Positions 51,942 to 61,398 of a stretch of 64,000 nucleotides of DNA are shown in pieces; positions within the stretch are counted from its first letter, which is position 1; every line of letters starts with the position of its first letter. The translations under genes and the position numbers were made by a program. The notes below the pieces were generated by a model. It did not search any database and had not been told where the DNA came from. It was given only the letters and a program-made list of their open reading frames with translations. The DNA is from Nocardioides islandensis (lineage in GTDB: Bacteria; Actinomycetota; Actinomycetes; Propionibacteriales; Nocardioidaceae). The DNA lies in contig NZ_JADKPN010000001.1 in assembly GCF_015352455.1 (NCBI RefSeq), positions 124,001 through 188,000 of the forward strand, written 5' to 3'.

Positions 51942-52832
51942 TCACCACGACTCGCCGGTGAGGCGTTCGTACGCCTCCACGTACTTCGCCCGGGTGCGGT
52001 CGACGACCTCGTCCGGCAGCGGGGGCGGCGGACCACCGGCGGCGCGGTCCCACCCGGAGGCGGGCGAGAGCAGCCAGTCGCGCACGTACTGCTTGTCGTA
52101 CGACGGCTGCGCACGGCCCGGCTGCCACTGGTCCGCCGGCCAGAACCGCGACGAGTCGGGCGTCAGCACCTCGTCGGCGAGCACCGTCGTCCAGTCCGCC
52201 CGCCGGCCGAACTCGAGCTTGGTGTCGGCCAGGATGATCCCGCGCTTCCTGGCGATCTCCTCGGCCTTGGCGTAGACGGCGAGCGTGAGCATGCGCAGCT
52301 CCGCCGCCGCGTCGTCGCCGACCTTCTCGGCCACCGTCTCGAAGTCGACGTTCTCGTCGTGGTCCCCCAGCGCGGCCTTGGCGGCCGGCGTGAAGATCGG
52401 CTCGGGCAGCCGGCTGCCGTCCTGGAGGCCGGCGGGCAGCGCGATGCCGCACACCTCGCCGTACGTCCGGTAGTCGTTGAGGCCGGTGCCCGTGAGGTAC
52501 CCGCGGGCGACGCACTCGATCGGGTACATCTCGAGCTTCTCGCAGATGACCGCACGCCCGCGGACGGCGTCCGGGACGTCGGTGGAGACGACGTGGTTCT
52601 GCACCAGCCCGGCGAGCTGGTCGAACCACCACAGCGACATCCGCGTCAGGATCACGCCCTTGTCGGGGATCGGGGTGTCGAGGACGTAGTCAAACGCCGA
52701 GATCCGGTCACTGGCGACCATCAGCAGGTGGCCGTCGGGCAGCTCGTAGAGGTCGCGGACCTTGCCGCTGTTCAGGTGCTGGGCGCCCTCGATCGCGGGG
52801 GCCTCGGGAATGTTCAGGTCGCCGCTCGCCAC
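51942..52832 (-). CDS. purC: Phosphoribosylaminoimidazole-succinocarboxamide synthase
   Basis: A 296-residue SAICAR synthetase that couples CAIR and aspartate with ATP (step 8 in bacterial numbering). Motifs are LNSGKVRDLYELPDGHLL, ASDRISAFDYVLDTPIPDKG, ECVARGYLTGTG, LADTKLEFG and the C-terminal YDKQYVRDWL. Length is that of the longer fungal/actinobacterial form. The GTG start has TAGGGT 6 nt upstream (leaderless). Confidence 0.97.
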   Translation of the reverse strand: MASGDLNIPEAPAIEGAQHLNSGKVRDLYELPDGHLLMVASDRISAFDYVLDTPIPDKGVILTRMSLWWFDQLAGLVQNHVVSTDVPDAVRGRAVICEKLEMYPIECVARGYLTGTGLNDYRTYGEVCGIALPAGLQDGSRLPEPIFTPAAKAALGDHDENVDFETVAEKVGDDAAAELRMLTLAVYAKAEEIARKRGIILADTKLEFGRRADWTTVLADEVLTPDSSRFWPADQWQPGRAQPSYDKQYVRDWLLSPASGWDRAAGGPPPPLPDEVVDRTRAKYVEAYERLTGESW

Positions 52833-52838
52833 GCCCCG

Positions 52839-52844
52839 ACCCTA
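52839..52844 (-). promoter_or_regulatory. -10 box of leaderless purC
   Basis: TAGGGT on the minus strand, 6 nt (CGGGGC) before the purC GTG. Confidence 0.7.
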
Positions 52845-52887
52845 TCCAGGGTGGGGGCACGGAGGTGGCGAAGCGCGGGGACCGGAC

Positions 52888-52941
52888 GGGATACCCGCTC
52901 GAGCGGGTATCCCTGACGTTCGGCGTCGTTGCAACGACGCC
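52888..52941. terminator. Two perfect palindromes after the acylphosphatase gene
   Basis: A perfect 26-bp palindrome (52888-52913, half GGGATACCCGCTC) and a perfect 20-bp palindrome GGCGTCGTTGCAACGACGCC (52922-52941), separated by TGACGTTC. They lie between the acylphosphatase stop and the purC promoter and probably terminate the acylphosphatase transcript. Loop-free perfect palindromes are unusual for a terminator, and the CCCTGACGTT(C)GG at the junction recurs in the hairpin at 31918. Confidence 0.65.
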
Positions 52942-52973
52942 AAAGCGGCAGGAACGACGCCGGAGTACGACGT

Positions 52974-53249
52974 TCAGCCGGTGATCTCGAACGTACTCGC
53001 CCCGCTGACGGCCGCCTCGCGCACCGCCGCGTTGCTCACCCGCGCCGCCGCCGGCCCATGACGAAGCCAGACGACCATGTCGTTGACCAGGTCCGGCTCC
53101 CCCTCCACGTGGGCGAGCACGCTGCCGTCCGGCTCGTTGCGCACCCAGCCGGTGACGCCGATCCGCCGCGCCTCGTGCTGGGCGTCCCACCGGAACGCGA
53201 CCCCCTGGACGCGCCCGGTCACCCGGACCTGGACGGCGGTCATGCTCAC
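52974..53249 (-). CDS. Acylphosphatase
   Basis: A 91-residue enzyme (89 from the third-codon ATG at 53243) that hydrolyses carboxyl-phosphate bonds. The anion loop is GRVQGVAFRWDAQHEA with catalytic Arg; the conserved Asn lies in GWVRNEPDGSVLAHVEG. Trp after FR replaces the more usual aliphatic/Tyr residue, a mild variation. It sits beside a GNAT remnant and ends near the twin palindromes. Confidence 0.92.
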   Translation of the reverse strand: MSMTAVQVRVTGRVQGVAFRWDAQHEARRIGVTGWVRNEPDGSVLAHVEGEPDLVNDMVVWLRHGPAAARVSNAAVREAAVSGASTFEITG

Positions 53250-53256
53250 GGCTCCA

Positions 53257-53510
53257 TCATCGCCGACCCTCGTCGAGTTGGCCCTCGTGGCGGTTCGACT
53301 CGGCCGTCGTGCGCCGTGCAGAACCAGACGGGCCCACCACGGAGTACGTGCCGTCCTCGACGAGCTGGGTGTCGATGCCCATGATCGCCCGGATGGCCCG
53401 AATCTGACCCGGGCGTGATGACGCCGCGCTGGAGCTCCTCGATCGCGGCGTTCATCACGACGGCGAGCGCCGGCAGGTCGTCGGCCGTCGCGCGCCTGAG
53501 GGTCAGGCCC
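53257..53510 (-). pseudogene. Remnant of a GNAT acetyltransferase (N-terminal fragment, frameshifted)
   Basis: Translation of the minus strand gives TLRRATADDLPALAVVMNAA then IEELQRGVITPG in one frame. After a shift of one base near 53407 it continues QIRAIRAIMGIDTQLVEDG and TYSVV, the first 50 or so residues of a GNAT N-acetyltransferase. After that no GNAT sequence remains, and the frame runs into unrelated residues to a TGA at 53257. No proper start codon is visible. Both damage sites and the missing acetyl-CoA motif mark a decayed gene between purB and acylphosphatase. Confidence 0.72.
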
Positions 53511-53513
53511 CAG

Positions 53514-54932
53514 CTAGAGGATCCCGCCGGGTGCGTACGCCGCGGCGTCCGGGTCGGCGGCCACCACCTCGGCCACCCGGCGTACGACGGCCTGCGTCTG
53601 CGCGACGGCGGCGCCGGTGAACTCGATCGGGTCGGCCATCAGCGCCCAGATGTCGGGCTTGGAGAGCCTGAGGGCCGGGTCGGCGGCCAGCCGGTCGACG
53701 ACGTCGTTCTCCACGGCGCCCTTGCGCAGGTCCAGCGCGGCGCCGACGGCCGCCTCCTTGATGGCCTCGTGGGCTACCTCGCGACCGACGCCCCGGCGTA
53801 CGGCGGCCATCAGCACCTTGGTGGTGGCCAGGAACGGGAGGTACCGGTCGAGCTCGCGCTGGATCACCGCGGGGAAGGCGCCGAACTCGTCGAGCACGGT
53901 GAGGAACGTCCGGAACAGCCCGTCGGCGGCGAAGAACGCGTCCGGCAGGGCGACACGGCGGACGACCGAGCACGAGACGTCCCCCTCGTTCCACTGGTCG
54001 CCGGCCAGCTCACCCACCATCGAGAGGTAGCCGCGCAGCACGACCGCCAGGCCGTTGACCCGCTCGCAGGAGCGGGTGTTCATCTTGTGCGGCATGGCGC
54101 TGGAGCCGACCTGGCCCTCGGCGAAGCCCTCGGTGACCAGCTCGTGCCCGGCCATCAGCCGGATGGTGGTGGCCAGGTTCGAGGGCCCGGCGGCGAGCTG
54201 GACCAGTGCGGAGAGGACGTCGAAGTCGAGCGAGCGCGGGTAGACCTGGCCGACGCTGGTCAGCACCCGCTGGAAGCCCAGGTGGTGGGCGACGCGCTGC
54301 TCGAGGTCGTCGAGCTTCGCGGCGTCGCCGCCGAGCAGGTCGAGCATGTCCTGGCCGGTGCCCATCGGGCCCTTGATCCCGCGCAGCGGGTACCGGGCGA
54401 GCAGGTCGTCGAGCCGGTCGAGGGCGACCAGCATCTCGTCGGCGATGGTCGCGAACCGCTTGCCCAGCGTCGTGGCCTGCGCGGCGACGTTGTGCGAGCG
54501 GCCGGCCATCACGGTCGTCTCGTGCTCGGTGGCCAGGCGCGCGAGGCGGGCGAGGGTGGCGACGGTACGACGGCGCAGGATCTCCAGCGACTGACGTACC
54601 TGGAGCTGCTCGACGTTCTCCGTCAGGTCGCGGGACGTCATGCCCTTGTGGATGTGCTCGTGCCCCGCGAGCGCGGCGAACTCCTCGATCCGGGCCTTCA
54701 CGTCGTGGCGTGTCACCCGCTCCCGGGCCGCGATCGACTCGAGGTCCACCTTGTCGACGACGTCGCGGTAGGCCTCGACGACCCCGTCGGGCACGTCGAC
54801 CCCGAGGTCCCGCTGGGCCTCCAGCACGGCGATCCAGAGCCGCCGCTCGAGCACGATCTTGTGCTCCGGCGACCAGATCGCGGCGAGGTCGTCCCCGGCG
54901 TACCGGGTGGCGAGGACGTTGGGGACCGTCAC
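53514..54932 (-). CDS. purB: Adenylosuccinate lyase
   Basis: A 472-residue fumarase-superfamily enzyme that splits SAICAR and adenylosuccinate. The signature loop is GSSAMPHKMNTRSCERV; TSRDLTENVEQLQ and GRSHNVAAQATTLGKR carry catalytic His/Thr residues. GTG at 54932 (MTVPNVLATRYAG) is the best start, since the residues upstream are not family-like; GAGACT lies 7 nt before it as a possible -10. Confidence 0.96.
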   Translation of the reverse strand: MTVPNVLATRYAGDDLAAIWSPEHKIVLERRLWIAVLEAQRDLGVDVPDGVVEAYRDVVDKVDLESIAARERVTRHDVKARIEEFAALAGHEHIHKGMTSRDLTENVEQLQVRQSLEILRRRTVATLARLARLATEHETTVMAGRSHNVAAQATTLGKRFATIADEMLVALDRLDDLLARYPLRGIKGPMGTGQDMLDLLGGDAAKLDDLEQRVAHHLGFQRVLTSVGQVYPRSLDFDVLSALVQLAAGPSNLATTIRLMAGHELVTEGFAEGQVGSSAMPHKMNTRSCERVNGLAVVLRGYLSMVGELAGDQWNEGDVSCSVVRRVALPDAFFAADGLFRTFLTVLDEFGAFPAVIQRELDRYLPFLATTKVLMAAVRRGVGREVAHEAIKEAAVGAALDLRKGAVENDVVDRLAADPALRLSKPDIWALMADPIEFTGAAVAQTQAVVRRVAEVVAADPDAAAYAPGGIL

Positions 54933-55002
54933 GTACCGAAGTCTCCCATGCGGCCGCACGTCTCCCCAGCCGACACCATGGGGCACGAACGCCACCCTGG
55001 GA

Positions 55003-55045
55003 GCCCGTTTCGATGGCGTTGGGGACCAACGCCATCCTCACGGGC
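55003..55045. terminator. Hairpin after purD
   Basis: Nested inverted repeat: outer arms GCCCGT (55003-55008) and ACGGGC (55040-55045), inner arms GATGGCGTTGG (55012-55022) and CCAACGCCATC (55026-55036), loop GGA. It lies 6 bp beyond the purD stop and upstream of purB on the same strand, so it probably ends the purD transcript before the purB promoter. A related ATGGGGCACGAACGCCA stretch lies 30 bp away. Confidence 0.72.
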
Positions 55046-55051
55046 ACGCGG

Positions 55052-56290
55052 CTAGATGCCGGCCGCGATGTCGTGGCGGTACTGGGCGCCGGGGAAGGAG
55101 ATCGAGGCGACGCCCTCGTAGGCCTTGGCCCGCGCGTCCGCGACGTCGGTGCCGACCGCGACGACGGCGAGCACCCGGCCCCCGGCCGTGACCAGCCGTC
55201 CGTCAGCGTCGCGAGCCGTGCCGGCGTGGAACACGTCCACGTCCGGCTCGCGGTCGAGGGTCTCGGTGCCGACGATGACGTCGCCCGAGGAGGACGACTC
55301 CGGGTACCCCTTCGAGGCCATCACCACCGCCACCGCGCCGGCGTCGCGCCAGGCCGGCGGAGGTACGTCGGCGAGGCTGCCGGTGGCGCAGGCCAGCAGG
55401 AGGGGCGAGAGCGGCGAGTCGAGAAGAGCCAGCAGGGGCTGGGTCTCCGGGTCCCCGAAGCGGGCGTTGAACTCCACGACCCGGATGCCGCGCGAGGTGA
55501 GCGCGAGGCCGGCGTACAGGAGCCCGCGGAACGGCGTGCCGCGCCGCGCCATCTCGTCGACGGTCGGCTGGAGGACGGTGCGCGTCACGTCGTCGACCAG
55601 GTCGGCCGGCGCCCAGGGCAGGGGCGTGTAGGCACCCATGCCGCCGGTGTTCGGGCCTTGGTCGCCGTCGAAGATGCGCTTGAAGTCCTGGGCCGGGCGC
55701 ATCGGCACGGCCGTCGTGCCGTCGCAGAGCGCGAAGAGGGAGACCTCCGGACCGTCGAGGTACTCCTCGACGACCACCTCCCCGCAGGAGGCCGCGTGGG
55801 CCAGGGCCGCGTCGCGGTCCGTCGTCACCACGACGCCCTTGCCGGCCGCCAGGCCGTCGTCCTTGACGACGTACGGCGGCCCGAACGCGTCCAGGGCGGC
55901 CGCGACCTCGTCGGGGGTGCTGCAGAGCCGGGCCTGCGCGGTCGGCACGCCGGCGGCGTTCATCACGTCCTTGGCGAAGGCCTTGGACCCCTCGAGTCGC
56001 GCCGCCTCGCGCGACGGCCCGAAGCAGGCGATGCCGGCCGCGCTCACCGCGTCGGCGACGCCGGCCACGAGCGGGGCCTCCGGGCCGACGACGACCAGGT
56101 CCGCCCCGATCTCCCGGGCCAGCGCGGCGACGGCGTCGCCGGACATCGGGTCGACGTCGTGCAGGGTGGCCGTCGTATCCATGCCCGGGTTGCCGGGAGC
56201 CGCGTGCACCTCGTCGACACCTGGGTCGCGGGACAGGGCGAGGACGAGGGCGTGCTCGCGCCCGCCGGTCCCGATGACGAGCGCCTTCAC
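55052..56290 (-). CDS. purD: Phosphoribosylamine--glycine ligase
   Basis: A 412-residue ATP-grasp GAR synthetase, second purine step. VIGTGGREHALVLAL begins the N-domain, VVKDDGLAAGKGV is the ATP-grasp loop, and GPNTGGMGAYTP and VVEFNARFGDPETQ hold metal-binding residues. The GTG at 56290 has TAGGGT ending 8 nt upstream; that -10 overlaps the stop codon of the preceding catalase-like gene, so purD is probably leaderless with its own promoter. Confidence 0.96.
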   Translation of the reverse strand: MKALVIGTGGREHALVLALSRDPGVDEVHAAPGNPGMDTTATLHDVDPMSGDAVAALAREIGADLVVVGPEAPLVAGVADAVSAAGIACFGPSREAARLEGSKAFAKDVMNAAGVPTAQARLCSTPDEVAAALDAFGPPYVVKDDGLAAGKGVVVTTDRDAALAHAASCGEVVVEEYLDGPEVSLFALCDGTTAVPMRPAQDFKRIFDGDQGPNTGGMGAYTPLPWAPADLVDDVTRTVLQPTVDEMARRGTPFRGLLYAGLALTSRGIRVVEFNARFGDPETQPLLALLDSPLSPLLLACATGSLADVPPPAWRDAGAVAVVMASKGYPESSSSGDVIVGTETLDREPDVDVFHAGTARDADGRLVTAGGRVLAVVAVGTDVADARAKAYEGVASISFPGAQYRHDIAAGI

Positions 56291-56301
56291 GAGGAAGGAC
56301 C

Positions 56302-57192
56302 CTAGTGGGGGTGCGACCGCCGCTCGATGGAGACGCCGTAGGCGGACGGCCGGTACCGCAGGATCGGGTCGTCGCTCAGCTCGATGCCGTCCACGATCCG
56401 CGTGGGGTCGAAGACCACGACGTCGCCCTCGGCCTCGTGGTCGTCCTCGGGCGTGGTGATCTCGAACCACCCCGCCACGAACTCCCGGCTCCCCCGCCAC
56501 ACCGACATCGGGTTGTGCGGGTCGTCCCGGGGGCCGGCGACGGTGACGACCATGTCGTAGGCGACCGGGCCCTGGGCGAGGCGGGCGAGGATCTCGTCGC
56601 GCAGCCGGTCACGCCCGGAGAAGCGGCCGGGCGGCCGGGGGCCCTGCCGGGGCACGAACCGGTACCGCACCCAGGTGCCGTGCCCGGAGAGCGTGAGCCA
56701 GCGATAGGCGTGGATCGGGTAGTACGTCGCCTCGGCGTAGCTGAACGGCGGCGCCAGGGCCTTGGCGCGGGCGTTGGCCGCGAGGGCCAGCGCGGTCTTC
56801 GGCCGGGTGGCCACGAACTTGGCCAGCTCGCGCCGGTCGCGGGTGATCTCGGTGAGCCGCACGAAGTCCTCCGGCGTGCGGACCGGGAAGCGCGGCACGG
56901 TCTGGCCGAGCAGGTCGGTCGACGTGCCGTCCGGGAGCACGAACGACACCGCCATGCCGCGGACCATCGGGCGGTCGTCGTTCGCGTCGGGACGCCCGCT
57001 GCCGTTCGACCACCGGACCAGGACCGGCACCGTCTCGCCCTGGAGGTGGCCCGCGCGACAGATCGCGGTCGCCTCGGGGCTCGCGTTGAACGTGCCCGAG
57101 TAGAAGTGGCCCTTGGCGTGCAGGGCGCGATGCCCGGGGGGCGCGTTCTGGGCGGCGGTGATGCGGTCGATCGCCTCAGCCGGGTCGAGCAT
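56302..57192 (-). CDS. Small catalase-family (SrpA-like) heme protein
   Basis: A 296-residue catalase-fold protein, much shorter than true catalases. RALHAKGHFYSGTF includes the distal His, VRWSNGSG and RGMAVSF follow, and the C-terminal DPILRYRPSAYGVS carries the region expected for the proximal Tyr. Such proteins are peroxidases using organic peroxides or have lipid-related roles. TAGCCT (57205-57200) ends 7 nt before the ATG and overlaps the stop of the upstream permease gene, so the message is probably leaderless. Confidence 0.82.
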   Translation of the reverse strand: MLDPAEAIDRITAAQNAPPGHRALHAKGHFYSGTFNASPEATAICRAGHLQGETVPVLVRWSNGSGRPDANDDRPMVRGMAVSFVLPDGTSTDLLGQTVPRFPVRTPEDFVRLTEITRDRRELAKFVATRPKTALALAANARAKALAPPFSYAEATYYPIHAYRWLTLSGHGTWVRYRFVPRQGPRPPGRFSGRDRLRDEILARLAQGPVAYDMVVTVAGPRDDPHNPMSVWRGSREFVAGWFEITTPEDDHEAEGDVVVFDPTRIVDGIELSDDPILRYRPSAYGVSIERRSHPH

Positions 57193-57202
57193 GACTCCGA
57201 GG

Positions 57203-58462
57203 CTAGGCCCCTCGGTGCCGCGTTGACAGGAATGTCCGGTAACAGACTCCGATCGCGAACACGACCAGCCCCGCCACCACCGACTGCCAGGGCAGCGTGG
57301 CGACGAGGACCAGGCAGCCGGCCATGCCGAGGACCTGCAGCCCGCGCGGGTACCGGCGCTGGTCGTCCCCCTGGGCCCGCGCGGCGGCGTTGGCGACGAA
57401 GTAGTAGAGCAGCACGCCGAACGACGAGAACCCGATCGCCCCACGCAGGTCGACCAGCAGGACGATGACGACGACCACCGCGGCGACGCTGAGCTCGGCG
57501 CGGTGCGGCACCTGGTACGTCGGGTGCACGGCGTCCAGCCACCGCGGCAGGTCGCCCTCGCGGGCCATCGCCAGGCTGGTGCGGCCCAGACCGGCGACCA
57601 GCGCGAGCAGGGCACCGGCCGCGGCGAGGGCGGCGCCGACGCGGACGACCGGCCCGGCCCAGTCCCACCCGGTGGCAGCGACCGCGTCGGCGAGCGGCTC
57701 CGTCGAGGCACCGGTCGCGCCGGGGCCGAGCACGGCGAGGACGGACACGCCGACGACGCTGTACACGACCACGGCCCCGGCGAGGGCGCCCACGATCGCC
57801 CGAGGGATGACCCGGGCGGGGTCGCGCACCTCCTCGCCGAGGGTCGCGATCCGGGCGTACCCGGCGAACGCGAAGAACAGCAGCCCGGCCGACTGGAGCA
57901 GCCCGTAGGGACCGTGCGGGAGGTCCCAGTCATCGATGGCTCGCGCGTGGCCGCTCGTGGCGCAGGCCGCCACGGCGGCGGCGAGCGCGAGCAGGACGAG
58001 GGTGACGATGACCCGGGTGAGTCCCGCTGTCCGCGTGATGCCGGCGCAGTTGACGAGGGCGAGCACGATGACCACCGCCGCGGCCACGGGCTTCTGCCAG
58101 CCGTCGGGGACGGCGTACGCCGCGAACGTCATCGCCATCGCGGCACAGCTGGCCGTCTTGCCGACCACGAAGCCCCAGCCGGCCAGGAAGCCCCACCAGT
58201 CGCCCAGCACCTCGCGGCCGTAGAGGTAGGTGCCGCCGGCGCGGGGGTACGCCGCCGCGAGCTGCGCGCTGGCCGTCGCGTTGCAGTACGCGACCACGGC
58301 CGCGATCGCGAGGCCGAGCAGGAACCAGGAGCCGGCCGCGCGGGCGGCCGGCGCGAACGCGGCGAACACCCCGGCGCCGATCATCGAGCCGAGCCCGATG
58401 ACGGTCGCGTCGCCCAGCCCCAGACGGCGCGCCAGGGCCGGCTGTGTGCTCACACTCGTCAT
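57203..58462 (-). CDS. APC-superfamily amino acid permease
   Basis: A 419-residue transporter with about 12 helices. GLGSMIGAGVFAAFAPAA (about residues 23-40) is the unwound-helix substrate site of APC carriers, and LLFFAFAGYARIATLGEEVRDP is the conserved helix 6 to loop segment. The substrate is an amino acid or amine, not further resolvable. GGAGG precedes the ATG. It starts 31 bp after the HIT-like gene on the same strand. Confidence 0.9.
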   Translation of the reverse strand: MTSVSTQPALARRLGLGDATVIGLGSMIGAGVFAAFAPAARAAGSWFLLGLAIAAVVAYCNATASAQLAAAYPRAGGTYLYGREVLGDWWGFLAGWGFVVGKTASCAAMAMTFAAYAVPDGWQKPVAAAVVIVLALVNCAGITRTAGLTRVIVTLVLLALAAAVAACATSGHARAIDDWDLPHGPYGLLQSAGLLFFAFAGYARIATLGEEVRDPARVIPRAIVGALAGAVVVYSVVGVSVLAVLGPGATGASTEPLADAVAATGWDWAGPVVRVGAALAAAGALLALVAGLGRTSLAMAREGDLPRWLDAVHPTYQVPHRAELSVAAVVVVIVLLVDLRGAIGFSSFGVLLYYFVANAAARAQGDDQRRYPRGLQVLGMAGCLVLVATLPWQSVVAGLVVFAIGVCYRTFLSTRHRGA

Positions 58463-58493
58463 CCCAGCACCTCCGGCCTTTCTCGGGTGAAGG

Positions 58494-58994
58494 TCAGGCG
58501 TCCATCGCGGCGGCGATCTTCTGACCGACCGCCTCGATCTCGTCCTTCGCGACCAGTGGCTGGGCGTCCTCCCAGACGGGGAGGAACGGGCCGGCCATGT
58601 CCAGCCGGCCCAGCGGCCGCGGGACGAACCAGAGGTGGAAGTGCGCCCCGCCCTCGCCCCAGCGGTACACGTGGACGCGGCCGACGTCACCCAGGCTGGA
58701 CACCGCGCGCTCGACCTTGCCGGCGACGGCGCCGAGGGTCGCGGCGTACTCCTCCGGCATGTCGGCGAAGGAGTCGAAGTGCGCCCTGCTGGTCAGCCAC
58801 ACCGAGCCCGCGAGCCCGGTCTGGCCGGGGTTGTGGAGGCTCCAGAGGTCGTCGGCCCAGATCGCGTGGTCACGGGCATCGGGGGCGCAGGGGAAGCACG
58901 GCTCTCCGCCCTCCTCGCCGCGCCGCGGCGGTTCGGGGATGGTCAGCCCTGCGGGCTCCTTGAGCGTCAGTGGTTCGAGGTACGGGAGTGTCAT
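58494..58994 (-). CDS. HIT-like domain protein
   Basis: A 166-residue protein of the histidine-triad superfamily. The triad region reads GGAHFHLWFVPRP (two of the His positions with Trp), and an N-terminal CFPC pair may bind zinc. Members hydrolyse or transfer nucleoside monophosphates; GalT-like and Ap4A-type activities are both possible. GTGGAG precedes the ATG. It is followed by the APC permease gene. Confidence 0.72.
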   Translation of the reverse strand: MTLPYLEPLTLKEPAGLTIPEPPRRGEEGGEPCFPCAPDARDHAIWADDLWSLHNPGQTGLAGSVWLTSRAHFDSFADMPEEYAATLGAVAGKVERAVSSLGDVGRVHVYRWGEGGAHFHLWFVPRPLGRLDMAGPFLPVWEDAQPLVAKDEIEAVGQKIAAAMDA

Positions 58995-59056
58995 GGCTCC
59001 ACGTTCGGCGACCGGGGGCGGTACGTGCTTGATCGAGGTTGCCCACCGCTGGTCGA

Positions 59057-60415
<1,359 letters not shown>

Positions 60416-60459
60416 CTACTGCAAGGCCGCCGCGGGGGGAGGGGCTAGTGTCCGCCGCA

Positions 60460-61398
60460 ATGGACCCGCTCATCGTCATCACCAACAAGGACGCCGGTAC
60501 GGCGGACCAGGAGACCCTCGACGTCGCGCTGGGGGTCCTGCGCGAGCGGACGTCGGTGGAGGTGGCCGCGACCTCGGACCCCGGCGAGCTCGACGGCGTG
60601 CTCCAGCGCGCCGGCTCGCGCCGCATCGTGGTGGCCGGCGGGGACGGCAGCCTGCACGCCGTGATGGCGGCCCTGCACCGTCGCAACCAGCTGGGCGACG
60701 CCGTCGTCGCGCTGCTCCCGCTCGGGACCGGCAACGACTTCGCCCGCGGCGTCGGCATCCCGCTGGACATCGAGGACGCCGCGCGGATCGTGCTCGAGGG
60801 CGAGGTGCGCGAGACGGACCTGATCGTCGACGAGGTCGGCGAGATCGTCGTCAACAACGTGCACGTCGGCGCGGGCGCGGAGGCCAGCCGCAAGGGTCAC
60901 ACCTGGAAGACCCGGCTCGGCTCGATCGGGATCGGCAAGGTCAACCTGGGCAAGCTCGGGTACCCGATCGGCGCGCTCCAGTCGGCGTTCAACCACGCCG
61001 AGCTGCACCTGCGGGTCGAGGTCGACGGCAAGGTCGTCAACGACCTGGACCGTCCGGTCCTGATGGTCGCTGTCGGCAACGGGGCCAACATCGGCGGCGG
61101 CACCGGCGTGACGCCCTACGCCGACCCCGAGAGCGGGTCGGTCGACGTGATGGTGTCGCGGGCTGTCTCCCCGCTGGCCAAGCTCTCGTACACGATGAAG
61201 ATGGCGCGCCAGGGCTCGCACCTCGAGCACCCGGACGTCGACTACCACCGCGGCACGACCGTGTCGGTGTCCGGCGAGGCGTTCTACTGCTCGGCCGACG
61301 GCGAGATCTACGGGCCGGAGCGCCAGCGTTCGTGGCACGTCGAGGCGGCGGCGTACCGGTTCGTCCTGCCGTCTGCCGAGCAGGCCGTCTTCGACTAG
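60460..61398 (+). CDS. Diacylglycerol/lipid kinase-family protein
   Basis: A 312-residue kinase of the DagK/LCB5/YegS family that phosphorylates a lipid hydroxyl. VVAGGDGSLHAVMAAL (nucleotide site GGDG), LPLGTGNDFARGVGIPLDI and a C-terminal DGEIYGPERQRSWHVEA are diagnostic. Two starts compete: ATG 60460 with a TAGTGT box 8 nt upstream (leaderless), and GTG 60448 with a GGGGGAGGGG ribosome site; the first matches the family N-terminus. The stop overlaps the convergent LuxR-type gene by 4 bp. Confidence 0.9.
   Translation: MDPLIVITNKDAGTADQETLDVALGVLRERTSVEVAATSDPGELDGVLQRAGSRRIVVAGGDGSLHAVMAALHRRNQLGDAVVALLPLGTGNDFARGVGIPLDIEDAARIVLEGEVRETDLIVDEVGEIVVNNVHVGAGAEASRKGHTWKTRLGSIGIGKVNLGKLGYPIGALQSAFNHAELHLRVEVDGKVVNDLDRPVLMVAVGNGANIGGGTGVTPYADPESGSVDVMVSRAVSPLAKLSYTMKMARQGSHLEHPDVDYHRGTTVSVSGEAFYCSADGEIYGPERQRSWHVEAAAYRFVLPSAEQAVFD

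Noticed and set aside
51502..52632. A long minus-strand frame joining SRPBCC and purC regions
   Set aside because: The upstream part is purC in the wrong frame; the SRPBCC protein starts at its own ATG at 51927.
53246..53458. A 70-residue minus-strand ORF
   Set aside because: Its first 16 residues are the GNAT remnant and the rest is out of frame, so it is not a gene.
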